64,000 bases of DNA from JANXLS01 sp038227045 (GTDB lineage Bacteria; Planctomycetota; SZUA-567; H5-PLA8): contig JBBRQD010000012.1 in assembly GCA_038227045.1 (NCBI GenBank), forward strand, positions 1-64,000, in the 5' to 3' direction. The position numbers and the translations under genes were made by a program. The notes below the pieces were generated by a model that was given only the letters and a program-made list of their open reading frames with translations, had not been told where the DNA came from and did no database searches. Numbering within the stretch: the first letter of the stretch is position 1; each line of letters begins with the position of its first letter. Below are positions 16,828 to 24,809 of the stretch, piece by piece.

Positions 16828-18048
16828 ATGAAAAAGCGGTGTAGCATCGGGATGATTTTGATTTGGTTTGCGGCCTATGCGTTCTGCGGGGAACGGTCGC
16901 CGTCTCCGATGGGGCAGAAGCCGGACGCGGTGGTGTTGCTTAAACAGATGCGCGTGTTTTTCAGTGGATTGAACAGTGTGGCGTGCGAAATTCATTACAC
17001 GCGCGTGTTGAAAATGGGGCAGATCACCCGCGAGCGGAGCGCTCATTTTGACACCGCGGTTCAGCGCCCGAATTTACTTTCAGTGTTGATGAAAGACAAC
17101 GACGACCGCGTGACGTACGCGTGGATCTGCGACGGGACGGACGTCTCCACGTACATGGTCGGCGCTGAAAAATACATGAAGACGAAAGCGCCGGATTCGC
17201 TCGACGCGGTGCTTTCGACGGAGGAAATATATGTGGTCCGGCCGAGCGTCGAAGATGCGTTTTTGATTGATGAACTGTTGCGCAAAAGCGCGGTGGACCG
17301 GCTGCCGGCCGAGGCCACGGCGGCGGAGTATCTGGGCACTGAAGACGTGGGCGGCGAGAGAGCGCACCACATCCGGCTTGTGCGCAAGCCGGCGAATTGG
17401 GATCTGTGGATTTCGGCTGGCCCCGCGCCTCTGCCACTGAAGATTTATTCCGGCGTTTCGACGGTTGAGCCGGTTCCGGCGGGCTGGACGAGCGAATTCA
17501 CCGTGGCGTTTTCGCGCTGGCTTCCGGACACGAAACTCGACCGGCGCGCGTTTCAATTCGATCCGTCATCGAAGGCCAAGCGCGTGAGCGGATTTTTGCC
17601 CGACGATCCACCGCACCCGTTGCTCAATCAGCCCGCGCCCGCCGCGGTTCTGGAGGTGCTCGACGGCCAGCCGAGGACACTGGTGTCGCACAAAGGCCGC
17701 GACATTGTGGTGCTGGATTTCTGGTCGATGAACTGCGTGCCGTGCCTGGGGTTGCTGCCGAAAGTGGATACCGTCGCACAGCGCTTTAAAGGGCGGGGTG
17801 TGGTGTTTTATGCGATGAACGAAAACGATGCGCCCGCCGATGTGCGCGAGTTTTTCAAAGTGAAGGGCATCGGCTTGACGGCGACGGTTCAGAATAAAGC
17901 GGCAAATTTTGCGGCGTTCAAAGTGGATTCGATTCCGCGCACATTCGTGATCGACAAAGCCGGGACGATTCGCGCGGTTCACGGGGTTCAGGCGAAGGAT
18001 TTCGTGGCGGAATTGAGTGCGCAACTTGAGGGGCTTTTGGGAAACTAG
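16828..18048 (+). CDS. Exported TlpA-like thioredoxin with N-terminal DUF2092-like domain
   Basis: The 406-residue protein starts MKKRCSIGMILIWFAAYAF, a signal peptide. Residues ~30-255 resemble the DUF2092/LolA-like fold (VACEIHYTRVLKMG, PLPLKIYSGVSTVEPVPAGW). Residues ~275-405 are a redoxin domain with FWSMNCVPCLGLLPKVD, whose CVPC pair is the redox-active CxxC, and later the cis-proline SIPRTFVIDKAG. It should reduce or oxidise disulfides in the envelope. The ATG at 16828 gives the signal peptide directly; an upstream GTG at 16807 adds only seven residues. This DUF2092-plus-thioredoxin layout is common in PVC bacteria. Confidence 0.85.
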   Translation: MKKRCSIGMILIWFAAYAFCGERSPSPMGQKPDAVVLLKQMRVFFSGLNSVACEIHYTRVLKMGQITRERSAHFDTAVQRPNLLSVLMKDNDDRVTYAWICDGTDVSTYMVGAEKYMKTKAPDSLDAVLSTEEIYVVRPSVEDAFLIDELLRKSAVDRLPAEATAAEYLGTEDVGGERAHHIRLVRKPANWDLWISAGPAPLPLKIYSGVSTVEPVPAGWTSEFTVAFSRWLPDTKLDRRAFQFDPSSKAKRVSGFLPDDPPHPLLNQPAPAAVLEVLDGQPRTLVSHKGRDIVVLDFWSMNCVPCLGLLPKVDTVAQRFKGRGVVFYAMNENDAPADVREFFKVKGIGLTATVQNKAANFAAFKVDSIPRTFVIDKAGTIRAVHGVQAKDFVAELSAQLEGLLGN

Positions 18049-18108
18049 GTTTCAGGTTTTGAGGTTGACTGCCAACATAGGACTCCTGCCCTTATTCGCG
18101 CGGCTAAC

Positions 18109-18152
18109 TTAATCGCGGATGAACGCGGATGGACGCGGATTACCGCGGATGT
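18109..18152. repeat. CGCGGAT-type dispersed repeat
   Basis: TTAATCGCGGATGAACGCGG, then ATGGACGCGGATTACCGCGG. Same family as 5477, 9124, 16701, 29335 and 43066. The rest of the 18153-18411 stretch shows no gene. Confidence 0.7.
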
Positions 18153-18411
18153 GGATGAGGGAAATGCATCGGCAAGTCTGGTTTTCCTCGAACTTTGAAA
18201 TTTCTATTTTTGAGTGGACAGGGCAATATAACGGTTGTATATTAGTACAATAATAGGTAATTTGATGCCGCCTGTTTCTGTCCGAACAAGCGGCACAAAG
18301 AGACAGACGGACACAAAAATACGCACATAGTGCATGTTTGGTAACGGTATTTGTATTCGTTGCCCATGTGTTAAAGGATGAGCCCTTAACTTCACGACTC
18401 CCTTTTTTCTC

Positions 18412-18450
18412 TTGCATACATTGCTCCCCCATAATATTATCCCTATGGGG
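18412..18450 (+). promoter_or_regulatory. Promoter with overlapping palindromic operator of the Rrf2 gene
   Basis: A -35 box TTGCAT (18412-18417) and a -10 box TATTAT (18435-18440) are 17 bases apart. The dyad CCCCATA (18427-18433) and TATGGGG (18444-18450), with a 10-base spacer, spans the -10 box. This is where an autorepressor would bind. The regulator's ATG is 16 bases further on. Confidence 0.55.
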
Positions 18451-18465
18451 AAAGTGGGGAAAGGT

Positions 18466-18909
18466 ATGAGGGTCTCTCAAAAGACAGAGTATGCCCTCCG
18501 TGCGATGCTGGAGTTGGCTAAGCAGGCTCGCCAGCCGAATCCGGTTCGGTCCGCGGATATTGCCAAGAATCAGAGCATACCGGAAAAATTTCTGGAGTTG
18601 ATTCTGGTTGAATTGCGGCGGGCGGGATTGATCTCGAGCCTGCGTGGCCCCGTGGGCGGACACCGGCTGGCTCGCGAGGCACAGCGCATTTCGGTGGGCG
18701 ACATTTGGCGCGCGATTGAAGGCCCACCGGATGAACCGTCGCTCAGCGAAAACAGGGCGGACGTTCGCAAGAATCTTGCGGGCAACCCGTTCGGTTTTGT
18801 GTGGGTGCAGGTGAACCGTGCGGTGGCTGAAATTGTCGATGGCATTTCGCTGGACGAAATTCGATTGCGCGCCGAATCCGGACAAAGTGTGCCGGATTTT
18901 ACGATTTGA
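18466..18909 (+). CDS. Rrf2-family transcription regulator (CymR/IscR type)
   Basis: The 147-residue protein begins MRVSQKTEYALRAMLELAKQ, the Rrf2 winged-helix start. It has the recognition region IPEKFLELILVELRRAGLIS, followed by GPVGGHRLAR (wing). No cysteine is present in the C-terminal half, so it lacks the IscR [2Fe-2S] ligands and is closer to CymR, the cysteine-metabolism regulator. cysK follows 234 bases later. I take the ATG at 18466; it has GGGAAAGG before it. A palindrome over its own promoter suggests autoregulation. Confidence 0.88.
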   Translation: MRVSQKTEYALRAMLELAKQARQPNPVRSADIAKNQSIPEKFLELILVELRRAGLISSLRGPVGGHRLAREAQRISVGDIWRAIEGPPDEPSLSENRADVRKNLAGNPFGFVWVQVNRAVAEIVDGISLDEIRLRAESGQSVPDFTI

Positions 18910-18946
18910 GCGTATACAATGCCGTGGAATCCACGAACTAATATTC

Positions 18947-19097
18947 TCTCGCAAAGACGCAAAGACGCAAAGAACGACAAGACATTGAGACGGGACAGGT
19001 AGACAGGGAGAAACGGCGTTCGGATTTGTAGTGAGGCGTCGGCCCTGTTGATAGTGAGCCCTTTTACTTCGCCGTTCTTTGCGCCTTTGCGAGAGAC
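18947..19097. repeat. CGCAAAG-type repeats as an inverted pair between Rrf2 gene and cysK
   Basis: The left copy (18947-18977) reads CTCGCAAAGACGCAAAGACG and on; the right copy (19070-19097) is its reverse form, CGTTCTTTGCGCCTTTGCGA. They could pair across about 90 bases. A third copy is at 30860. Confidence 0.65.
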
Positions 19098-19143
19098 AAA
19101 AATTGTTGCGAATCAGAAACCAAATTTAAGGAGAAATTGCGCC

Positions 19144-20115
19144 ATGGGTCAGATTTACGAAGACAATTCGTTGAGCATCGGCCGAACGCCGCTGGTCAGA
19201 ATCAATCGCATTACGCAGGGCTGCGGCGCGACCGTTCTCGCCAAAATCGAAGGGCGCAATCCGGCGTATTCGGTGAAGGACCGCATCGGCACCGCGATGA
19301 TCATGGCCGCCGAACGGGACGGCAAGCTCCATCATGGATCGAAAGACGTGACGGTGGTCGAACCGACGTCCGGCAACACCGGCATTGCGCTGGCTTATGT
19401 GTGCGCGGCGCGCGGTTATCCGTTGATCCTGACGATGCCCGAAACGATGTCTCTGGAACGCCGGCGCATGTTGAAAGCGTTCGGCGCGGAATTGGTTTTG
19501 ACCGAAGGCGCGAAGGGCATGCCCGGCGCGATCGCCAAGGCCGAGGAGATTGTCGCCAGCGATCCGAAGAAATATTTCATGCCGCAGCAGTTCAAGAATC
19601 CGGCGAATCCGGAGATTCATTTCAAGACGACCGGCCCGGAAATCTGGGCCGACACCGACGGAGCGATGGATATTTTCGTCTCCGGAGTGGGCACGGGCGG
19701 AACGATCACCGGCGTGACGCGCTATTTCAAGCATGAGAAGAAAAAGGCGATTCAATCCATCGCCGTCGAACCGATCCATTCGCCGGTGCTGACGCAGATC
19801 CGCGCGGGCCAGCCGGTGAAGCCCGGGCCGCACAAAATTCAGGGGCTGGCGGCGGGCTTCAAGCCGGAGGTGATGGATTTGAATATTGTCGACGACGTGG
19901 TCACGGTGACCAACGACGAATCGGTCGAAATGGCCAAGCGCCTGCACCGCGAAGAAGGCATCACGTGCGGGATTTCGTGCGGCGCGGCGATGGCGGCGGC
20001 GTTGAAAGTCGCGCAGCGCCCGGAGAACAAAGGCAAGCTGATCGTGACCGTGCTGCCTGACGCCGGCGAGCGCTATTTGTCGAGCATTTTGTTCCAGGAC
20101 ATTCCGGCGCAGTAA
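19144..20115 (+). CDS. cysK: Cysteine synthase A (O-acetylserine sulfhydrylase)
   Basis: PLP enzyme joining sulfide to O-acetylserine to make cysteine. The 323 residues have IGRTPLVRINRI near the N-terminus, NPAYSVKDRIG with the PLP lysine near residue 45, the substrate loop PTSGNTGIALAY, and VGTGGTITGV for phosphate binding. The ATG at 19144 follows a good AAGGAGAAAT site; an upstream reading from 19048 would run through a repeat and is rejected. It stands with an Rrf2 regulator upstream and a DUF2061 protein downstream, which suggests a sulfur-assimilation unit. Confidence 0.95.
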   Translation: MGQIYEDNSLSIGRTPLVRINRITQGCGATVLAKIEGRNPAYSVKDRIGTAMIMAAERDGKLHHGSKDVTVVEPTSGNTGIALAYVCAARGYPLILTMPETMSLERRRMLKAFGAELVLTEGAKGMPGAIAKAEEIVASDPKKYFMPQQFKNPANPEIHFKTTGPEIWADTDGAMDIFVSGVGTGGTITGVTRYFKHEKKKAIQSIAVEPIHSPVLTQIRAGQPVKPGPHKIQGLAAGFKPEVMDLNIVDDVVTVTNDESVEMAKRLHREEGITCGISCGAAMAAALKVAQRPENKGKLIVTVLPDAGERYLSSILFQDIPAQ

Positions 20116-20233
20116 GCGGCGGCGGATAGTGGATGGCGTGAAAGGTCAAAGAAGAAGAATAGGAAATGCAGAGCAGCCGGACTCTCTGCATTTTGCTTTG
20201 ATCGGTGGACTTAAAAAGCGAGAGAGCGTTTGA

Positions 20234-20464
20234 ATGGAGCGGAAACGACGCAGCATAATCAAAACGTTAAGCTGGCGGTTCATGGCGACGGTGATTACGA
20301 CGCTGGTTGTGTATTTTGTCAAAGGCGAATGGAAATTCGCGGTGGAGATTGGCCTGCTTGATACGACGATAAAGCTAGGCGCGTATTTTTTTCACGAACG
20401 CGTGTGGAACAAGATCAACTATGGCCGGGAGATTCCCGTGAAGGCAGGGGATTTCGAAATTTGA
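20234..20464 (+). CDS. DUF2061 small membrane protein
   Basis: 76 residues with two predicted membrane segments. The signature SIIKTLSWRFMATVITTLVV and the C-terminal GAYFFHERVWNKINYG fit DUF2061. Members of this family are often found near sulfate or cysteine assimilation genes in other bacteria; their function is unknown. Here it lies 118 bases after cysK in the same direction. Start ATG at 20234. Confidence 0.85.
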   Translation: MERKRRSIIKTLSWRFMATVITTLVVYFVKGEWKFAVEIGLLDTTIKLGAYFFHERVWNKINYGREIPVKAGDFEI

Positions 20465-20540
20465 GAACGCCGCAGGCGGTGCGAAAACGCCAGGGCTGAA
20501 AAGTGGGAGAAGCGAACGGCGAAAAATAAAAATCAAAGTA

Positions 20541-20568
20541 TTGCACGGCGCGCGATTGAGAGTATCAT
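20541..20568 (+). promoter_or_regulatory. Probable promoter of the tRNA-Glu gene
   Basis: TTGCAC (20541-20546) and TATCAT (20563-20568) are 16 bases apart and lie 50 bases upstream of the tRNA. Inferred from position and boxes only. Confidence 0.4.
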
Positions 20569-20617
20569 TTCGGATTCGCTTGCCGTGCGCCGCATACGTG
20601 GAGCATAGGAGCGACCG

Positions 20618-20691
20618 GTCCCCATCGTCTAGCCCGGCCCAGGACAACAGGTTCTCAATCTGTGGACGCGGGTTCAAATCCCGCTGGGGAT
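20618..20691 (+). tRNA. tRNA-Glu (anticodon CTC)
   Basis: A 74-base cloverleaf. Acceptor arms GTCCCCA and TGGGGAT pair with one G-T at the end. The anticodon arm is ACAGG-TTCTCAA-TCTGT with anticodon CTC, reading GAG. The T arm is GCGGG-TTCAAAT-CCCGC. CCA is not encoded. Confidence 0.93.
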
Positions 20692-20769
20692 ATTTGCATT
20701 CGCACCGAACAACAGGCCGCTTGCCTCAATTTAATATTTAGGCGGCGTCTAATCTCTTCGGCGCATCTA

Positions 20770-22537
20770 TTACTCTTCCACTTCCCGCCACACCATCGTC
20801 GTCAGATTCAGCGCGAACTTTTTCACGTTGTCTTCGTAGTTTGGGGCTCCAATCTTACCGCCCGAAATAATGATTTCGCCTTCCGCATGCTTATCCAACC
20901 GGGGGAAGTCCCGGTCGTGGTTACTGCATCGATCGCGAGCGTGTTCGTATCGAGCTTAAACACCGGCGTCGCTCCCGCACGCCGATCTTCGGGATATCCC
21001 ATGTTTCCAATGATATAAATGCACAGACCAACGACAGTCGCAGAATGAAAATCGGTCGGAGGGAAGATATCTTTGGGATAGGCATAGATATCGAAATTGC
21101 CGTCGCCATGGTGAACCACAACGTCGTTATAGATGTTGAAATCTGGGTCGTAATGGTCCTCGTGCTCCCCGGCAATTTCAATGATCCTGCCATCCGGCAA
21201 GAGATTGATCGATTTACCAAATCTCTCGAAACACCATACCGGCCCGTCGCGAATGCCGTCGTCGTTGAAGTGCTTACGCGCAAAATAGGCATTGCCGCCG
21301 CTTCGAATCATCGACTTCCAAAACGGCACGTCCATCTTCTCCGGATTACATTTACCAAAGCGCGGCTTCTTCGCGGCTTCGTAGTCTGCAAACGAGCAGC
21401 GCACTTTTCCATCCTGCGGAAGCTTCGTCAATGCCGCGCGCATTTCATTGCTGATCTCATTGAGATCGGCACCGTTCGCTACCAGAATACGAACTACAAT
21501 TGGCGACGTCGCCTCATTTATTGGCGAAGAACCGTTGTAAACATGATGAATATTGGCGCCCGCCGCGACAAGTAACTCAACACATGGAACGTCCCCACTC
21601 GCGGACGCCAATCCCAACGGCGAATGTTTAAAATCGTTCAACTCGTTCGGATCGAAACCTTCATCGAGCAACCACCGTATCATCTCCGTATGACCCAGTG
21701 CCGTCATGAGCGCCGTCTCGCCACATCGCCCCCGATCCGTGCGATTGGCGCCAGCGTTCAAAAGCAATTTCGCTTTGGTCACGTTACCGGTCTTCAACGA
21801 CAATAACCAAGCTGTGCGTTCACAAAAATCGCGTGCCGTCGTATCCGATTTCTTCCACAGTTCCGATTCCACTTCAGCCACCGAACCTAGTGCAACCGCT
21901 CGCATCAACGGCGTCCATTGAAGCGTTTCCGCTTCCGCGCCGGCATTTAGCAACAACGCCACTACATCAAACCGTCCGTTTCGGGCTACGATCTTCAAGG
22001 CGGACTCGCCATACGAGGATACCGTATTAAGCGGTGCGCCTTTCTCAATTAGCAGGGAGAGAATCTGCAACAGTTCCGAATCGCAACGACAGCATGTTGC
22101 GTCGATTAGGACGTCATAACTGTGCGGCCGCATATAGCCGACGAACGCGCCAGCATCAAGTACCGCGCGCACTTTTCCGAGATCTCCCGATTTCACAGCA
22201 ATTGTCAGAACATAGTCTTTAAATTCAATTCGAGGCGCGCGCGACAACATCGCGTTTATCTGCTTCATTTGGTCCGCCAGCTCAGGCGGCAGCCCCGTCA
22301 AATTTTCAAGTGTCGTCGGTGGTATTTCAACCGGTTTCACCACGGACGCCGCATTGACATCAGCGCCCTGAGCGATTAAAAAACGCACACACTCCACTCG
22401 GCCCGCGAACTCTCTAGCGCCTCCATCAGCGGCGTGCGATCTGACTCGGGCTCGCGTGTATCAACTGGAGTCCCCGCCATCAACTCCGCCGCGATGCCGT
22501 CGACATCGCCATCTTTCGAAAGTTCATGAATTCTCAT
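20770..22537 (-). pseudogene. Ankyrin-repeat/Kelch-like protein broken by two frameshifts
   Basis: The intact frame would start at the ATG at 22537 (GGAG before it) with MRIHELSKDGDVDGIAAEL, go on to RTPLMEALES, and then must shift at about 22405-22415 to FAGRVECVRFLIAQGADVNA. Several ankyrin repeats follow (TPLMRAVALGSVAEVES, GETALMTALGHTEMIRWLL, SPLGLASASGDVPCVELLVA). The C-terminal part looks like Kelch/beta-propeller blades (DFHSATVVGLCIYIIGNMGY). At about 20900-20915, in a run of five C/G, a second shift is needed to reach HAEGEIIISGGKIG and the end MVWREVEE at the TAA at 20772. Both are single-base losses. It is either a dying gene or holds two assembly errors. It is not clear what it binds. 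Confidence 0.7.
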
Positions 22538-22590
22538 GTAAATTCGCTCCGCTGCGTACTCTAAATCTCACTGTCAAAAAACATATCATA

Positions 22591-22710
22591 TTACGAGCAA
22601 TAATCTGCTGGAAACTTCGGTACAAACGCCCATTCTTTCGGAACTCCCGAATTTCCACAACCCCGATTCCATATCCGTTTCTCTTGCGGTCGCTTTCCGT
22701 CCGGATACAT
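22591..22710 (-). other. Possible coding scrap (toxin-like C-terminus) before the ankyrin gene
   Basis: A 39-codon open stretch reads MYPDGKRPQEKRIWNRGCGN and ends VPKFPADYCS, then stop. The N-R-G-C-G pattern and the later C look like part of a secreted phospholipase or polymorphic-toxin tail, but this is a weak resemblance. It has no start context and its upstream frame runs antisense to the cupin. It stands in the place where a toxin would precede an ankyrin immunity-like gene. Confidence 0.2.
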
Positions 22711-22719
22711 TTTTAAATC

Positions 22720-23082
22720 ATGGCTAAATCTATTACGAACCCCACTGTCATACACGCCGCTGGAAATAAGCCCAAGCGCATTGAGGAATATTTTGGGCGG
22801 GTTAATTCTGGTGATGGGGCGGTTAGCGTTGCCAGAATGAAAAGCCCTAGCGGTTGGTTGGAGCCTGGGCAGACACCTGATTTTGAGGAGTATACAACCG
22901 TGCTGGCGGGGATGCTGCGCGTGGAGACAACAAGCGAGGTGTTTGAAATTCGTGCTGGTCAGGCGATTCATACTTTGGCCGGGGAATGGGTTCGATACAG
23001 CACTCCTGAACCGGATGGAGCGGAGTATATTGCGGTGTGTCTTCCCGCTTTTTCGCCGACGACTGTGCACCGCGACAGTTAA
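22720..23082 (+). CDS. Small cupin-domain protein
   Basis: 120 residues forming a single cupin barrel: the first motif region is FEEYTTVLAGMLRVETTSEV, and the second half has IRAGQAIHTLAGEWVRY. The metal-binding histidines expected in motif 1 (HxH) are missing, so it may bind a ligand rather than catalyse with a metal. Similar short cupins are annotated as ethanolamine-utilisation or ectoine-synthase-like, but no such pathway genes are nearby. Starts at an ATG with a purine stretch before it. No operon partner. Confidence 0.7.
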   Translation: MAKSITNPTVIHAAGNKPKRIEEYFGRVNSGDGAVSVARMKSPSGWLEPGQTPDFEEYTTVLAGMLRVETTSEVFEIRAGQAIHTLAGEWVRYSTPEPDGAEYIAVCLPAFSPTTVHRDS

Positions 23083-23432
23083 CTTAAACAGGCTGATTAA
23101 ATTCGATTTTCTTGAAGACCGAATCGGTTGGCGTGTAGTTTTCAAGCGTGCCGTTACCGCTAAGGCTGCTAATGCGTGCCCGGCAGGCGGAACACTGCCA
23201 TGGTCAACATTCTCGTCTGTCAAATCGGTATCAGCATTTCATCCCGCCCGTAATTCCATAGTCGGAGAGAACGCCAATTCAAAAGGAGAATAACATATTG
23301 CATTCCAATTGATTATTGAAATTTTGCAAACCCCTGAACAGTGGATCACGGCGTTCATCACCCAGTTCTCCAATGCTAAAATGTCCAGCGTGGGTTATGC
23401 TTAAGACAGTTCTTCCTTATAAGGAGTTTGCG
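23083..23432. other. 350-bp gap; possible 35-residue ORF with ATT start
   Basis: No clear gene. At 23286-23404 there is AAAGGAGAAT followed by an ATT (23297) and 35 codons, ending at TAA 23404, that read like a small amphipathic protein (IAFQLIIEILQTPEQWITAF). ATT starts are rare, so this may be chance. The DUF1552 gene follows after a TATAAGGAG site. Confidence 0.25.
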
Positions 23433-24698
23433 ATGAGCGCCCCTGCTTCAATGCCGCAATCCCGGCGGCAATTTATCCGCACCAGTTCTGTGCTGCTGGC
23501 CCTGCCTTGGTTGGAGAGCCTCGCGCGCGCGGATGAACCGGCCGCGCCGCGCCGCATGGTCAATATCTGCACGAGCTTCGGACTTTACGGGCCATCGTTC
23601 TTTCCGGAAAAAGCCGGGCGGGATTACGAAGCGAGCGAATATCTTAAGGTTCTCGGCGACCTGCGCGACCAATTCACGGTCTTTTCCGGGATCTCTCATC
23701 CTGAAATCGGCGGCGACCACGCATCGGAAGCGTGCTTTCTCACCAGCGCCAAGCACCCGACCGCGGGCGGTTTCCGCAACACCGTGTCGCTGGATTACCT
23801 CGCGGCCAAACATGTCGGCAACGCCACCCGTTTTCCGCTTCTTTCGCTGGGAACTCAGGACGGCGGCACCTCGCTGACCTATACCACGAGCGGCGCCGGC
23901 GTCCCGGCGCTTTACAAGCCCTCCGATATCTTCGCGCGCATGTTCCTGGCTGGAAACGCAAAGGAGGTCGAACAAGAAATGGCCCGGCTCAAGCGCGGCC
24001 AGAGTGTCCTCGACCGCATGGGCGAACGCTTCGCCGCGCTCAAGACGAAGCTCAGCAACCACGACCAGCAGCATGTCGCCGATTACACCGAAGCGGTGCG
24101 CGACATGGAGAAGCAACTGCACGCCGACGAAGCCTGGGTGGTCCGCCCAAAACCAGTCGTTAAAGAACCCGCTCCCTCAGATAACATCGACCGGAGCGAC
24201 AACATCGGCCGCGCGCGCAGCATGTTCAACCTCGCGCGGCTGGCCTTGCAAACCGACTCCACGCGCGTGGTCTCCATCTTTATCAGAGGCATGGATCTGA
24301 AGCCGCCGATCGAAGGCGTGACCCAGGATCATCACGGACTTACGCATCACGGCCGCAACCCCGCCAAGATCGAACAACTGAGGATCGTCGAGCGCGCCGA
24401 AATGGCCGCGTTCAAAGATTTCCTGCTGGCATTGAGAAACACAAAAGAAGGAGCCGGAACGTTATTGGACCAAACGCAGGTTCTGATCGGCAGCAATCTG
24501 GGAGACGCCAGCGGCCACGGCACCAGCAATCTGCCGATTCTGCTGGCCGGCGGCGGATTCAAACACGGGCAGCACATCGCCGGAGACCGCAACAACAACA
24601 CGCCGCTCGGCAAGCTCTTCGTCAGCATGTTGCAACGCTTCGGAGTGGAAACCGACACATTCGGCTCGGGAAGCGGAACGATCGCCGGACTGATCTAA
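23433..24698 (+). CDS. DUF1552 protein, Tat-exported
   Basis: 421 residues. The N-terminus has a Tat-type signal, SRRQFIRTSSVLLALPWLE, ending before ADEPAAP. The body matches DUF1552 with GISHPEIGGDHASEACFLT and SLDYLAAKHVG, and the end has LGDASGHGTSNLPILLAGGG. Members of this family in PVC bacteria always come with the DUF1592-type cytochrome protein, and here that is the next gene (112 bases on, same strand). The reaction is not known. The ATG at 23433 has AAGGAG 8 bases before; a longer upstream reading is rejected because the Tat motif then lies 60 residues inside. Confidence 0.9.
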   Translation: MSAPASMPQSRRQFIRTSSVLLALPWLESLARADEPAAPRRMVNICTSFGLYGPSFFPEKAGRDYEASEYLKVLGDLRDQFTVFSGISHPEIGGDHASEACFLTSAKHPTAGGFRNTVSLDYLAAKHVGNATRFPLLSLGTQDGGTSLTYTTSGAGVPALYKPSDIFARMFLAGNAKEVEQEMARLKRGQSVLDRMGERFAALKTKLSNHDQQHVADYTEAVRDMEKQLHADEAWVVRPKPVVKEPAPSDNIDRSDNIGRARSMFNLARLALQTDSTRVVSIFIRGMDLKPPIEGVTQDHHGLTHHGRNPAKIEQLRIVERAEMAAFKDFLLALRNTKEGAGTLLDQTQVLIGSNLGDASGHGTSNLPILLAGGGFKHGQHIAGDRNNNTPLGKLFVSMLQRFGVETDTFGSGSGTIAGLI

Positions 24699-24809
24699 CA
24701 TGACATAGGAAATTTAGTTTCCAAATCATCCCGAAAGGATTCAAAGCAATTAGCCGGTGGTTGATGCCGTACCCGGCCAACACCACCGGACCAAATTCTG
24801 GGGCCATCA

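Noticed and set aside
18947..18977. Short tandem repeat that might be a CRISPR leader or array
   Set aside because: Repeat units are 7-8 bases with no spacers and no cas genes nearby.
20618..20691. Integration site at the tRNA-Glu gene
   Set aside because: No second copy of the tRNA 3' end and no integrase gene in the window.
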